DNA from: Cyclospora cayetanensis
Taxonomy: Eukaryota > Apicomplexa > Conoidasida > Eucoccidiorida > Eimeriidae
Assembly: GCF_002999335.1 (NCBI RefSeq)
Contig: NW_020312761.1
Coordinates: 1-64,000, forward strand
DNA: 64,000 nucleotides
Reading direction: 5' to 3'
Positions 36,201 through 47,430 of this stretch are shown piece by piece (position 1 is the stretch's first letter; each line of letters opens with the position of its first letter). The translations under genes were made by a program, and so were the position numbers. Under the pieces are notes generated by a model. It searched no databases, was not told the origin of the DNA, and was given only the letters and a program-made list of their open reading frames with translations.

Positions 36201-39200
36201 TCGCTGCACTACACGCAGAGCCAGCACAGATGGCATTTCTTCTCAGCATGCATGCGCATTGGCAACAACAGCAACAAAAGCAGCAGCAACAACAACGGCA
36301 GCAACAGCAGCAACGAGGTGCAGTGAAGCGTCTGCGGGAAGTATACATGGATCCTTGGTCTCTGATGAGCCACGTTGATGGCTGTTTTAGACTGTGGTTG
36401 CAGCAGCAGCAGCACCATCTGATGCAGCTGCAGCACCAGCAGCACCAGCAGCACCAGCATCTGATGCAGCAGCAGCAGCAACAACAGCACCAGCTGATGC
36501 AGCAGCAGCACCACCACCACCATCTGATGCACCAGCAGCAGCAACAACAACAACAGCACCATCTGATGCACCAGCAGCAGCAACAACAACAACAGCACCA
36601 TCTGATGCAGCTGCAGCACCACCAGCATCTGATGCAGCTGCAGCACCAGCACCAGCATCTGATGCAGCTGCAGCACCATCTGCAGAATGTTTCGGCTTCA
36701 GCCGCAGCGCCGGAGTGCGCTCCTTCAGGCATGAGCATGCAGCGTCTTTCTTCCCAAGCTACAGGGCGCATGTACAACCCGCAACAACAACAGAAGCCGT
36801 CGACGGCAGTGCAGCAGAAGCAGCTGCAGCTTCAGCATTGGAGGCATCAGCAGCATGGTCAGCTGCAGCTGCCTGCTGCAGGTTACGGCAGCAGCGTGAG
36901 GCCAGCCAGCAGCAGCAGGAGAAAAAGCAGTCTTCTTTGCGATTCATGTCTTCTTGTTGAAAGCGCAGCCCTCCTAGCCTCTGCTGTGCCGGCTGCCCCT
37001 CCCGCCTTTGGTAAGACAAGGTTGCTCCTAGAGGAGCAGCAGCAGGAGCAGCAGGAGCAGCAACAGCAGGAGCAGCAACAGCAGCAGCAGCAACAAGAAT
37101 TGACACTCCCCTTGGGCGCAACTTTGCGTCGTGTGAAGAAGACAATCGCATTCAATAGTGCAGCCATGCGTGCTGAGACGCCCCTGCCACAGCGTACGAG
37201 GCACTCTAACGAGCAGCTCCTCCAGCTGTTGCAGCAGAATATTTGGGAACTTCAGCAACAACTGCAGCATCCACTGCAGCAGCAACGGCAACAGGGCGGA
37301 GAGCTTCACAAGACATCTCTGCATGATGCGGATGCAGGAACTTATTTACAAGGCGAGCAACAGCTGCATTACGGGGTGCAGCAGGAGCAGAAGCGGCCCC
37401 TTGCATCAGCGTTAAGGCTGCAGTGGTTGGCGCACGCGTTCGCATGTGGAAAATACGGAGCTTTGCAGTGCCCAGAGGAGCTTTTCCCGCTGCTGCAGGA
37501 CGTGCGTGGGATGGTGCGTGCGGCTGAAGACGGCGTCATGCTGCAGCTTGCCGCTGGAAGGGCAATGCTGCAGCAGCAGGATACTGCCGTCCGCGCACAT
37601 GACGCAGAGTCAGCAGCTGCCGCAGGAGCAGAGAAAGGCTCGACGGCTGCAAGCCTCCCTGAGCGTGCTCCTGAGGACGCTGATGCAGGTGCTGGCGAAA
37701 GGCAGGGAGCTGCTGCTGCCTCTGCTGCAGTCCCTAGCGGCAGCAGCAAATCCGCCAGTTATCGCAAGCGTCACGCTGAGACGGCAGCCGATGTAGGGGT
37801 GGATTGGCGGCTTGCCGCAGAGCCTCTTTTTGCGCCTCCAGATGCGTTGCTGCACCTGCTCTCTGTCTTTTTGAGTCCTTTTTGGCTAGAGGAAGTGCTG
37901 CCCGCTGTTGCCGCCGCTGGCAATCCGCTACGTGAGAGCATCGGCAACTTGACGAGCCCGCAGAAGGGGCTTTCCGTACTTGTGCAGCCTCACCAGCACG
38001 AGCAGCAGCAGCTGCAGAAGCGTTTGGAGCAGTTGCTGCTGCAAAAACGGCTGCTGAAGCTGCAGGAACTGCTTGCTGACGATGTAGCGAGGCTCCAGGA
38101 GCTGCAGCAGCAGCAGGCCGAACAGCTGCGCGCCTTCCCTGAAGCCTTGCGGGCACTGCGGCAACAGAAGCCTCGCCAAGAAGCCCGTGCAGAGGGCTTG
38201 CTGCAGCGGCAGAAACTCCAGCAGTGCGCCATGGAGGCGGATGCCAGCGAACGCAGAAGCCTCATTCTCTCCAGTGCATGCGCAGCGCTGGCCTTCGCTC
38301 AGGAGCATTTTCGGCAAGCCTTGCTGCAGCAGCTCCTGCTGCCCCGAATGCAGCAGCAGGAGCTTTTTCTTCACCGCATGGAGGCTCTTATGCAGCGCTG
38401 TCGAAGGCTAGGCTTTCTGCGCCGTCAGCTGAAGAAGACGGGAGCCTCGAGCGACAGCAAAGCCGTAAGCGGCGTGGAGGGGCCTCCACAGCAGCCTCAG
38501 CAGCAAGACACACTGCGGCAGGAGGTGCTGCACTTGTTGGCGAGCGGCTTTCAAGAGTTTCTTGTCCTTCTTCGGTCAGTAGAATAAAGGTTCTTGAGGT
38601 CTGAGTGTTGGGGGCGGGAGGGCAGTTGTTCTCGATGACGCAGTTCATTGATGGCGTCGTGCTAAGTAACTGCTACTGCGCGTTGAGCTGCCTTCTTTCC
38701 CCTCCTCTCTGGGCGGCTGCTGTTAGACCGTGTGTGGCCCCTCTCTCGACTTCTTCGCTTTCCGCTTTTTGCGCGCGCGCTGCCGTTAGCCATCTCTCTG
38801 TCCCTTGAAATTATTGCTCTCCTCCCTGTGGGTGGACGCGACGGCTGTCGCAGTTGGGGGTACTGTAAGGCGTCCTGGCTGTTAGAGGCGATTTTCTTCC
38901 CGCGTTTGAAAAGCACAGAGATTCGCAGCTTTGGATGATGCGTAGCCGTGATGAAAAAATGTCAAGAGATTTTCGACTTCTCAGGGAGGCCGAAGGGCTA
39001 CAACGTGCAGGCTTGCCACATGCGTCTTCCGAATTCGAGCGACTGCGTGCCGCTCTGCTCTCCCCGCAGCAGCAGCAAGAATTCCGCCGAGATGCGTTTG
39101 CTGCATGGGTACGCACTGCCCTGTGCAGCTGCAGCAGCAGCTTGTTGCAGGCAGCAGCAGACCTTAAGACTCCTCCCTCAGTGAACTTTATCATCAGCGT

Positions 39201-42200
39201 CTGGCGGGTAAGGCTGCAGCAACCAGCAGGCATCCTGCGTATGGTGCTTCTCTCAGACGTCTTTTTGCTGCTGCCGGTGCTCTCAGCCTTGCTTTGCGCC
39301 TTGTATGCTGCCTTTTCTCGCTGCTTGTTTGCTGCTTTTTCTCGCTGCTTGTTTGCTGCCGCGCTGGCGGCCTTCTCCATGCCCGCCTGACTGACACTGC
39401 TGCATGCTGACGCCTTTAGGCCTTCCTCTTGGAAGACTCCTTGTGTGCGAGCAAGCAACAGGCGCACCAGGATCAACAGGATCAGGAGCTGCAGCAGCTG
39501 CTCTTTGGCGCACTCGCCATGCGCATTCGAAATCAGACAGCAGCGGGTTTGCAGCCCCTGGATGTGTCAGAGGTGCGGCGTCTGTTAGAGGGCTCTCTGC
39601 CCTCGGAATAGCAGCCACAGCAGGAGCAGCAGCATCTTGTGTCTTTTTGTTTGTGCGTGCGACGCATACGGATGTGCGTGCTGCATGTTGGGTGCGCTGC
39701 AGCTGCTAAGCGCGGACTGCCCCCTGCCTCCCCGAGTTTCTGCTGCACTATTCTCTTCGCTGTACCGCCACAGCCTGCCCTTGCTGCTGCACCCTGAGCA
39801 GCAACAGCAGCTGCTGTTTGCTGCGTTTCGAGCCGAACAGGAGCAGCGTTGGGCAACGTCTCCAGGCGCGCGCGACACCCTCCTCACCAGTATCTCCCCC
39901 GTAGTGATACGGGGATACCTGGCGGACGCCTGGTTAACATGCCAACGGCATGCAGAGGTCGTCAATCAACAGGCTATCTTTCGTCTCCTGGCCTGCTGCT
40001 TGTAGGGCTGTTCTTGCTGTCACTGCTGCTGCTGTTGCTGGCGTTGCTCTTACTGCTGCTGTGCTGGCGCTGCTGTTACTGCTGCTGCTGTTGCTGGTGC
40101 TGCTGCCACTCGTGTTGCTATTGGTTGTGCTGTTGCTGCAGGTGCGTTACTTGCCTCCCCATGCATTGGGGGTATGTGTCTATATCTCCGTTTGCGCATG
40201 TGGCTAATATCTTCTCTTAGGGCTCGCCGCCGCGTTGAGGAGCGGCTGCTCTCGCTAGTGCTGCCTCACGTCGAGCGATTTGCTGGAGAGGACCCTGCAG
40301 CAGCAGCAGCAGCAGCACGGGGAGCAGCAGCATCGGCTTCCCGCGGAGAAGAACGTCTGCCACACGAGTGGCTGTCTCAGTGCGAGCAACTCCCCAGCCT
40401 GCTGGCCTACGCCTCTCAAGTGGCCGTGTTTGCTGCTGCGTCGGTTGCTGCAGTTCCCAGTCCGTTGCTGCCGCAGGAAGTTGCAACTCTCTGGAAGCAG
40501 CACCACCAGTTTCAACTGCTAGAGCGCCGAGCAGACACAGATGTAGCCACCGAACTACCACGAGCAGCCGTGCGCAGAAAAGGGCCTGGGCATGGGCTTT
40601 CTACAACAGAGCTCCAGCAGCGTATCGGAACGGTGCTGCAGCAAGTAAATGCTTCTTTGTTGCTGCAGCAAGACACCTGGTGCCGTTTGCGGCGTGTTAT
40701 TCAACACGTGGTGCAGCAACAGCACCAGCAGCACCAGCAGCAGCGTGCGCAGCTTCGACACGTACCCCACCTAGCGACATCATTAGGGGCTAGTGCGGAC
40801 TACTCAGGCCTCTCCCCTAAGTCTGCTGCTGTATCTGTCCCAGAAGGTTTAGGCGACACACACCTGCACTTGTTGCAGCCGCTGCTGCAGGTAGTGCACC
40901 AGTGCAGCCGGCTTTCTCTCGCAATCTGCGCGTGGGGTCATTTCGAAAGTTTGGCCTTGCAACAGCTGCTACAACTCGCCGCCGTCGCTGTGCATGCCCT
41001 GCTCCCCATTGCAAGTCTCTGGCTACAGATGCAGCAGCAGGCGCTGCGGCAAGCCGCAGCGAGCGGAGGCACTCATCCCCCCATGCTGGTGCAGCAGCAG
41101 CAGCAGCTTTCGCGAGCTCGTGCTGCAATCGAGGAAGCCACTGGCGACTTGGGCCTTGTAGTCTCTCTGCTAGAGGCCTTCTGCCCCCAAACCCTTCACG
41201 TAAAGGCATACATATACACTCGCTTCTAATAAGCGCCCCACACCAGGCCAGGGTGTTGGACGCTGAGTGGAGTGCACCGCACGCATGTTTCTTTCTTTGT
41301 TCTTGGATATGGACGTCGTGCCCCCGCACACTTCTTCTTCATCTCCCAAATGCATGGCTGAACGCCCTTGAGCAAACGGGGGGAAAAGGGCTTTCAGAAA
41401 CACGCTTAGTGAACGTGCTGCTGCTGTGGCTGTTGCTCTTCTCGCAGGGGCTGCTGAGGGAGTCAGACATGCAGCAGCTGCTTGTGGACTGTGACGCGCT
41501 GCTGGATGCAGCAGCGGCAGCTCGTCAGCACAGTGGGGTGCTGCCTCAGGCTGCTCGTGCTGCAGCGCATCCACAGGGCGGCCTTGATGATGCATGCTCT
41601 TTCGTCGAAGAAACTAAAGCCGCAGACGTGAGAGAAGCGCCTCCAGAGGATGATGCTCTGGATACAACACGGGGAGCAGAAACGGCATCAGCAGCTCATT
41701 TTTTGTCAGCAGCAAGCGCACCAGAAGCGCAGGCGGCCGCAGAGTCAGAGACAGCAGATGCAGAAACAACCCAAGATGACGCAATGTCGTCAGAGGAAGC
41801 AACCGCAAGAGCGAGCAACAGCCGATCCGGCGATTGGAATTCCCTAGAGGCAGAAGTTGTGACAGCCCTGCGTGTGCTGCTGCCAGAGGCCGAAGGCCCC
41901 CCTGCCAAGGTGTGTTGCTGCCTTCTTGAACTATCACTCCCTTCAATTGGCGGTCTGGGGAGGGGCGTATAGCTCTGTTCTCGGGCAACACCCGACAACT
42001 GCACACTGCATCTCAAATGCTGGTGAGAACGTTGCCGGAAAAAGCCTTCTTAGAGACATACTTGACGGCGTCCACCACACAGATCGGTGTGCTTGCAGGC
42101 TGCACACATAAGGCTCCGCGGCGTCGTCGTATCTACAAAGACATCTGAAGGCGAATCGCAGCGACAGGCACAGCAGAGACCTTTGTTACTGGCATTTATT

Positions 42201-42611
42201 GCTCCCGCGGACACCCAGGGCCGTCGTCAAGGAATTCTACTGCCGAAGAAGTTGTTGCAGCTCTTGGTTCTGCGGCGGCTGGGCTGGGAGGTACGCTATG
42301 CTTCTGTTGCTCAGTTTAGTAGAACTCGAGACCTTAAGGCGAGAGGCTAGGTGCCTCTCTCTGCCCGCATGATTTGCAACTCATGGAGAGAAAACTGGTA
42401 GCCTGCGAGCGTTTCTCTGCTGCCTTTCCAGGTGCGTCTTGTAAACCTCTCTGACTGTCGAGGTAAGGGCCCCCTAGAATTGCAGCAGCTCCTCGCTGAT
42501 ATTTTGCACGCTGGAGAGAATTCCTCATGTCTGTGGGATCTTCATCATAAGGTCCAGGGCGGAGGCACCATAGAGTCTGGTGGTCTCCCACACTCTCCGT
42601 CCAAGATGTAG
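33254..42611 (+). CDS. Giant RAP-domain protein, probably mitochondrial, poly-Gln rich
   Basis: An eight-exon model has every phase in agreement: 33254-38574, 38919-39207, 39420-39572, 39703-40001, 40221-41199, 41247-41909, 42099-42290 and 42432-42611, giving 2,691 residues. Exons 7 and 8 encode a C-terminal RAP domain: PLLLAFIAPADTQGRRQGIL, then LPKKLLQLLVLRRLGWEV across the last intron into RLVNLSDCRG and LQQLLADIL. RAP proteins bind organellar RNA, and in Apicomplexa they are an expanded family tied to mitochondrial rRNA. The N-terminus (MLRFGLPAAGPLKGPLRGPS) is Arg-rich with no acidic residue for about 75 positions, consistent with mitochondrial import. Between lie helical, Leu-rich segments interrupted by long Gln, Gln/His, Ala and Ser tracts, the densest at 36395-36690. 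Family members are usually far shorter. The exon 5/6 intron would be only 47 nt, so exon 6's start is the least certain. Confidence 0.8.
33280..33330 (+). repeat. Tandem GGGGCCCC palindrome array
   Basis: Four GGGGCCCC octamers start at 33280, 33292, 33303 and 33315, followed by a degenerate fifth at 33327. They lie in the predicted targeting peptide of the RAP protein. One spacing is 11 nt instead of 12, so the register changes within the array, yet both registers read Gly-Pro followed by Leu, Ser or Phe and a basic residue. Confidence 0.9.
36395..36690 (+). repeat. Complex CAG/CAC array encoding Gln/His/Leu-Met repeats
   Basis: Long CAG and CAA runs alternate with CACCATCTGATGCA-type units, giving repeated HHLMHQQQ and HLMQLQH motifs in exon 1 of the RAP gene. 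At least two nearly identical 54-nt blocks follow each other at about 36518-36625, which indicates recent unit duplication. Confidence 0.85.
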
Positions 42612-45600
42612 ACGCTGGTCAAAGTTTCGTGTTTAGGGTGTCAAAGAGACACCCGCCTACTCTGATGGTGTATGTATGGAAGGGAGCACCTCTAGCAAGT
42701 CTGGCCTTCTTGGCTTTTGCGGTGTACGTATGCTCTTTGAGGAAATGATAGCACCTCTGCTCAGTTCGGCTTGTTGGACCTTAGCTTCCTTAGAATCCAT
42801 CTAAGATCCTTGTAACCCACATCTTCCCTCTTTATCACTCTGTCATCGACTCCCTAACAGCAACAGTGCGGGGGACAGCGAATTCTAGAGAGTGAGAGAA
42901 GCAGGGGTTAAAGTTTCTGCGGAATGCAGATTGCATACCATAACCAGCGCAGTATGTGCCGTCTGTTGACTTCTTTTTCTTTACCTTTACTCATCAAGAG
43001 AAGGCACGTTTAGAAGGTGACTTGCTGTAGCTTTGTGAGGCGCCGCATAGGGTGCGTCTCCAATCTGAAGTGCAGGCTCAGCCACTCTGAGATTGAGACG
43101 CTGCAGTCATTCCCCTTTTGGCCCCTCTGTAGGCATCTCAGCCAGTCCACCGGTGCTCTACTGACCACCTCATAATTGTTGCTTGAGTCCACAAGTTGCG
43201 AGGGTGGATCTATACACGTGTTTATGGCTAGATTAGCATCTTACTCTGTATTACTTACGTAAAGAGCAGGTGTGTCCAGAGCAGGCTTCTGAGAAAGAAT
43301 TGCCTGTTGGTGACCCTGGTTATTTACACTGGGGCTCATCTATTTGGCAACGACACTTTGCATGAAATTTGTTTGCTTTTCCCTCCTCATCATCCCAATT
43401 TTCAAGAGCCACACGGGCGACTGGCCACGCTATGCCTGGCGATCCGCGTCCCCAAACGTGGGCATTATTTTGATACAACGTACATCACCTTTAAATATTC
43501 AGCATCGTTGTGAACTTTCAGCCTTTAGAAGGTCTAGGGAACTGTCCCTGGGTGCCACTGTTAGTGTACTGTGGTGCCACTGTTAGCGTACTGTCGTGCC
43601 AGTGAGGGAGAGCAGTAGCGGCGCTAGAGGTAGCTCGCTGCGTGGTCGTCTTTGTTTGTTTCTCCCCCAATTGATCCTTTTTTTGCACGACTGTGATCCT
43701 CAATCTATTTAGCCTTTTGCTGTACTTTCTGGCCGTTTATTTCCTTAGAAGGGCCGACGCTTCGGTACCCAGGCCGTGAGCCGCTCAAGTGACCTCGAGC
43801 TAGGCACAAGCCTGAAATCTTCGTGTACTGTCCTTGAGCATAAACGCCATTTCAGCCATTTCGACCTCTTTGAAGTTTTATTTGTAAACCTCGTTTATTT
43901 GCTCTCGTACCAAAACGCTGAGAATCTAGGCCCACTCAGAACTCGAAGATACATTCCTGACACCACCTACACCTTCCGAAGATGTTTATCCTGTCTCTCC
44001 TATTGTTCATTTGTTTCATCCCTATCCTCGTCATTCTTTTTGTTGTTCAGCTAGTCTGCTTCATCTTACGATGCATCTGCTGTTGCTGCCCATGCAAGGC
44101 TGTCTGCCACTCCCCCGACACCCTGCATGCCGCCAAACTCCCTGGGAAAGTAGGCGGTGGATGGGGTTGTTGCTCAATAAAATATGGAAGTGATGTTGTA
44201 TAATGGGATCTGATCTGCAGCAGGATATCTCAGGGCATAGCCCTCTGGGGCCATTGGGAGTGAGCGACGCCGTGCTGTCGCCTTTATTCCAACCCCTCAC
44301 GCACGACTCGGACTCCAAGGAAAGCAACCCGAGGGTTCAGCGCCATGCGGGCCTTGCATCTATGGCCAAAGAGCTGTCAATGTCTCCTTTTCCTCAGTGC
44401 TATAACGTCCCCCACTATAGCGCTGCACGGCATTGTGCAGACGCGAAATTTGAAGTTACTCATGGGGTGTGCTCATCAACGAAGGTGTCAAGTTGCCTCA
44501 CGAACAAGAGTGCTTTGAAATATATTTGACTTCAGTCTTGTGACCCAGACATGGCTTATTGGCCAGTAGCTGCAACGGGGTGTCCGGGTGTGATATTTGC
44601 CCTGTGTGTGCTAGCTTCTCATTTTCGGAGTTACAGTGTACCAAAGGCGCCAACGGGAAAAGCTTAGAATATCTGGGTCCAACCACTACCCTTAGATGGG
44701 AGAGGCATAGGGACTGTCACATTCAACCCACGATGCCATTGTAAAGACACTTCACCCCAAGCAAACTTAATGGAAGATCATTTCCGGGGGAACTCCTTTC
44801 CCTTGCCACCTCGCTTCACAGTTCGGATACCCTGAGAGAGGGTCAGCTATGATGGATACGTCCATTCGATAAGACCAGCTCACTTGCACTGCAACGCTGC
44901 GGCTGCCAGGACGCACAGTTCTGCATGCGGCATATGTATGGTATCGCTTCACCAAGCATAGATACTCCGAGCATTTGACTTGCACTTAACATCTCGCGCA
45001 CACTCCCACAGCATTGCCACTTCTTTTATTGAGCCAGAAGCATTCCCCAATAAAATGATGTACAAGCAGTGAAAAACAATTAGTCAATTCTTTAACAGCT
45101 CTTGGATAAATGTAATGTAAGTGTAGTAGAAAGCGCTGAAGAGGAGCCTAGTCGGCTGCGTAGAACCCTATGGTGCTACCGACTGAAAAGCTTTACCTCT
45201 GGTCTCTCTAAGGAGACACTTAACTCCATATTCATACAAGCTTGGTAGAAACATATAGTCTAGAGTCAAGTGTGCCCCTATGGGGCTTTAGGTGCAGAGT
45301 AGCAAAAACCCCACGAACCCTATCTGACTCTCGTTTCTCGTTGTTGCGGAAGGCTGTAGAGTGAAGAGGGCAGGATGCGGTAGGATATCTTTCAATGGAG
45401 CTGCTCAGAACTTGGGCTACATGGTGGTGGTGGATACACAACTAAACACAGCAGTAGCTATAGAAACAGGTAGAAGAGCAGATTAGTGAGCAAGTAGAGG
45501 GGCATGTAGAGCTTCAAGCCCAACAAGAACATAGGATTCCACAGCGAAGCCCAAACCAGTACGAGTGTGGCGTCCCGCATAACTGCTAAGGATGAACAGG

Positions 45601-46527
45601 CACAAAACCTTATTCAGTGTGGTTAAGGTAAGTAAAAACTCATTCTCTCGTTGCTACCTGATCCATTGCTTCAAGGTGTGAAAGTATTCAGCGGCAAAAT
45701 CATTCGTCTAACTGACAGTCCATAGGCAGTTGGCTTTCATGGCTTTGACCACTCCGTGCATTACCCTCACAACACCTTCCCTTCATGCGAAAATTCATGT
45801 CAATCGGTGCGAAACAAGCGTTCGATATTTTAGAAAGAATCTATTAGATCAGAATAGCGAAGACTCCACTCCGGTTAGGGGCTGTACTCATCGGTGGAAA
45901 GCTTTTGCATGCGATGTATCCAAGTGGAGATCGCACGTGTTGTAGATTTGTGATGACCCATTCCCTGTTCATGACAGCGTATCTTTGAATCAATTTTAGA
46001 TCGGCTGCACAGCTACTCCCAGGAAGCCTCATGGGAGGAGAGTGCTGCACTGGTGTGTGCCTCTTCGACGCCGTACCTTTTCTTTCATCTCCTGAGCTTT
46101 TCGTAGCTGTCGTTGGTTGATCACCATTAAGCTGGCCCCTGCTGCTCTTCAAAACGGCTGCGCGCCATTCCATATCTCTCTCTTGCAGCCCTTGTTCCGT
46201 TAGGGCGCTGTAACTACCTCTAGGTTACAGTGTGTCCACCCACAATTCCTTTCTGTTCTGCTCGAACTCACCCGTGGGAATACTTCCGCACTCCCGTCTC
46301 AGCTGTGCCTTCTAGTTCACTTTCGTTCAGGTCTGCATTCAGAACTGTGCTTGCCCATCCTTGCTTCCAATGGGGTGGTGCCACACCTGCATGCAGAAAC
46401 CGACCAGACATTAGTTGCCCTGCAGCTGCGAGTGTTGCCTCCTGTGTGTCGCGCCAGCTCTTCAGCTGCTTCTCCTTGCATAATTGCTACTGCCTCCCTC
46501 CTGTGTAGCGCTAGGACCCCACAGACA
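42612..46527. other. 3.9 kb intergenic region
   Basis: This starts with the 3' UTR of the RAP gene and ends with a pyrimidine-rich 5' flank of the gene at 46528. No frame exceeds about 110 codons and no domain is recognisable. A short tandem repeat lies at 43551-43604. Confidence 0.5.
43551..43604 (+). repeat. 22-nt direct repeat, about 2.4 copies
   Basis: GGTGCCACTGTTAGTGTACT plus GT at 43551 is repeated at 43573 with one substitution (T to C) and begins a third, degenerate copy at 43595. It is non-coding. Confidence 0.85.
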
Positions 46528-47430
46528 ATGGAGTCGTTCCTCGAGGGCTTGCCACTGGGGGTGCGCGTCTTTACCGCCTCCTCTGCTTTGCTGCTGATGG
46601 TTGGCAGCATTGCGACTGTGGCTGCACCCGCGAATTACACCAATTGCATTGTCTCTATCTATCTCATCTGCTTGGCAACCCTTTGTTTGCTCTGTGAATT
46701 TTCCCCATACGGTCTCAACGTTCTTATGGGAGTGTGCCCCCTCTTGGGCGAGTACATCTTCAGAGGCATCCTGTATATCCTGTAAGGCAGTGTGAATTTC
46801 CGCAGTCTCCATGCTCTGACCCTCTCTAGCGGCGGAAAAAAATAGACGAACCTCTGTCTTCCCTTTGCATTAGATTTGGGTGCCTGGAGGGCTGGTGGAG
46901 GGGCACGCACGGGTTGAGTTTGGCGGGAGTCTCTATGCATACAGACAGGTGTGTTTTCAATTGCGAGAGGTGTTGTGTTCGATAGGGTTGGACTTCTGCC
47001 TCTGGGAATTGACACCTTGGGCCTTTGGGGTGGCATTCTAATGATTATCTCGGGAGGTCTCAACATTCTCATCCACGCTCTACTTCCCGTGCACCCGTAC
47101 GTGTTGTATGGCCGGCGATCTTCAGACACTGTGGACGAAGAGGAAGCGCGATTTCACGAGTATGCTGCTCCCGAAGCGCACAGAGCGCCTTTAGACGAGG
47201 CTTTTAGACGCCGGTGTTCTGGGCACCCAGTGGGGTTGGACGAAATCTTTCGGGGGAACCAGAGGAGCATGTATCTTTCTTTTCGCCATCCCTTTCTTGA
47301 TGGAGCTAGGGCTCACGATGAGGCTCGAAGAAGTGCCGCACTGTCTGCAGACGGGGGGCCTCTTCCGCGAAGGGATAATCACGAGGGCATGGGTGTTTTT
47401 TGCGCGCGCTCCTGCCTCTTCTGGGTATAG
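46528..47430 (+). CDS. Small polytopic membrane protein, COPI-associated/TVP18-like
   Basis: Exon 1 runs from the ATG at 46528 to 46781 (donor GTAAGG). A second exon lies within about 46949-47430 and ends at the TAG at 47428. Its acceptor is uncertain: a phase-correct site ends at about position 46960. The encoded segments are hydrophobic helices: RVFTASSALLLMVGSIATVA, NCIVSIYLICLATLCLLCEF, an LLGEYIFRGILYIL block, and after the intron GILMIISGGLNILIHALL. This order, with a Cys/Ser-Ile-Tyr helix ending in Glu-Phe and a GxxxFRGxxYI motif, resembles COPI-associated (TVP18-like) Golgi proteins with four membrane spans. The tail after the last helix is hydrophilic and about 100 residues long, longer than usual. 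The family call is an inference from pattern. Confidence 0.45.

Noticed and set aside
33517..36960. Long frames in other registers of the RAP exon (for example 33517-34431 minus, 36394-36960 plus)
   Set aside because: They follow the CAG arrays, carry mostly homopolymers and compete with a 1,774-codon frame that splices cleanly into a RAP domain.
30028..42611. CRISPR-like or phage-like array
   Set aside because: The repeats are simple triplets in eukaryotic coding exons with introns nearby, not direct repeats with unique spacers.
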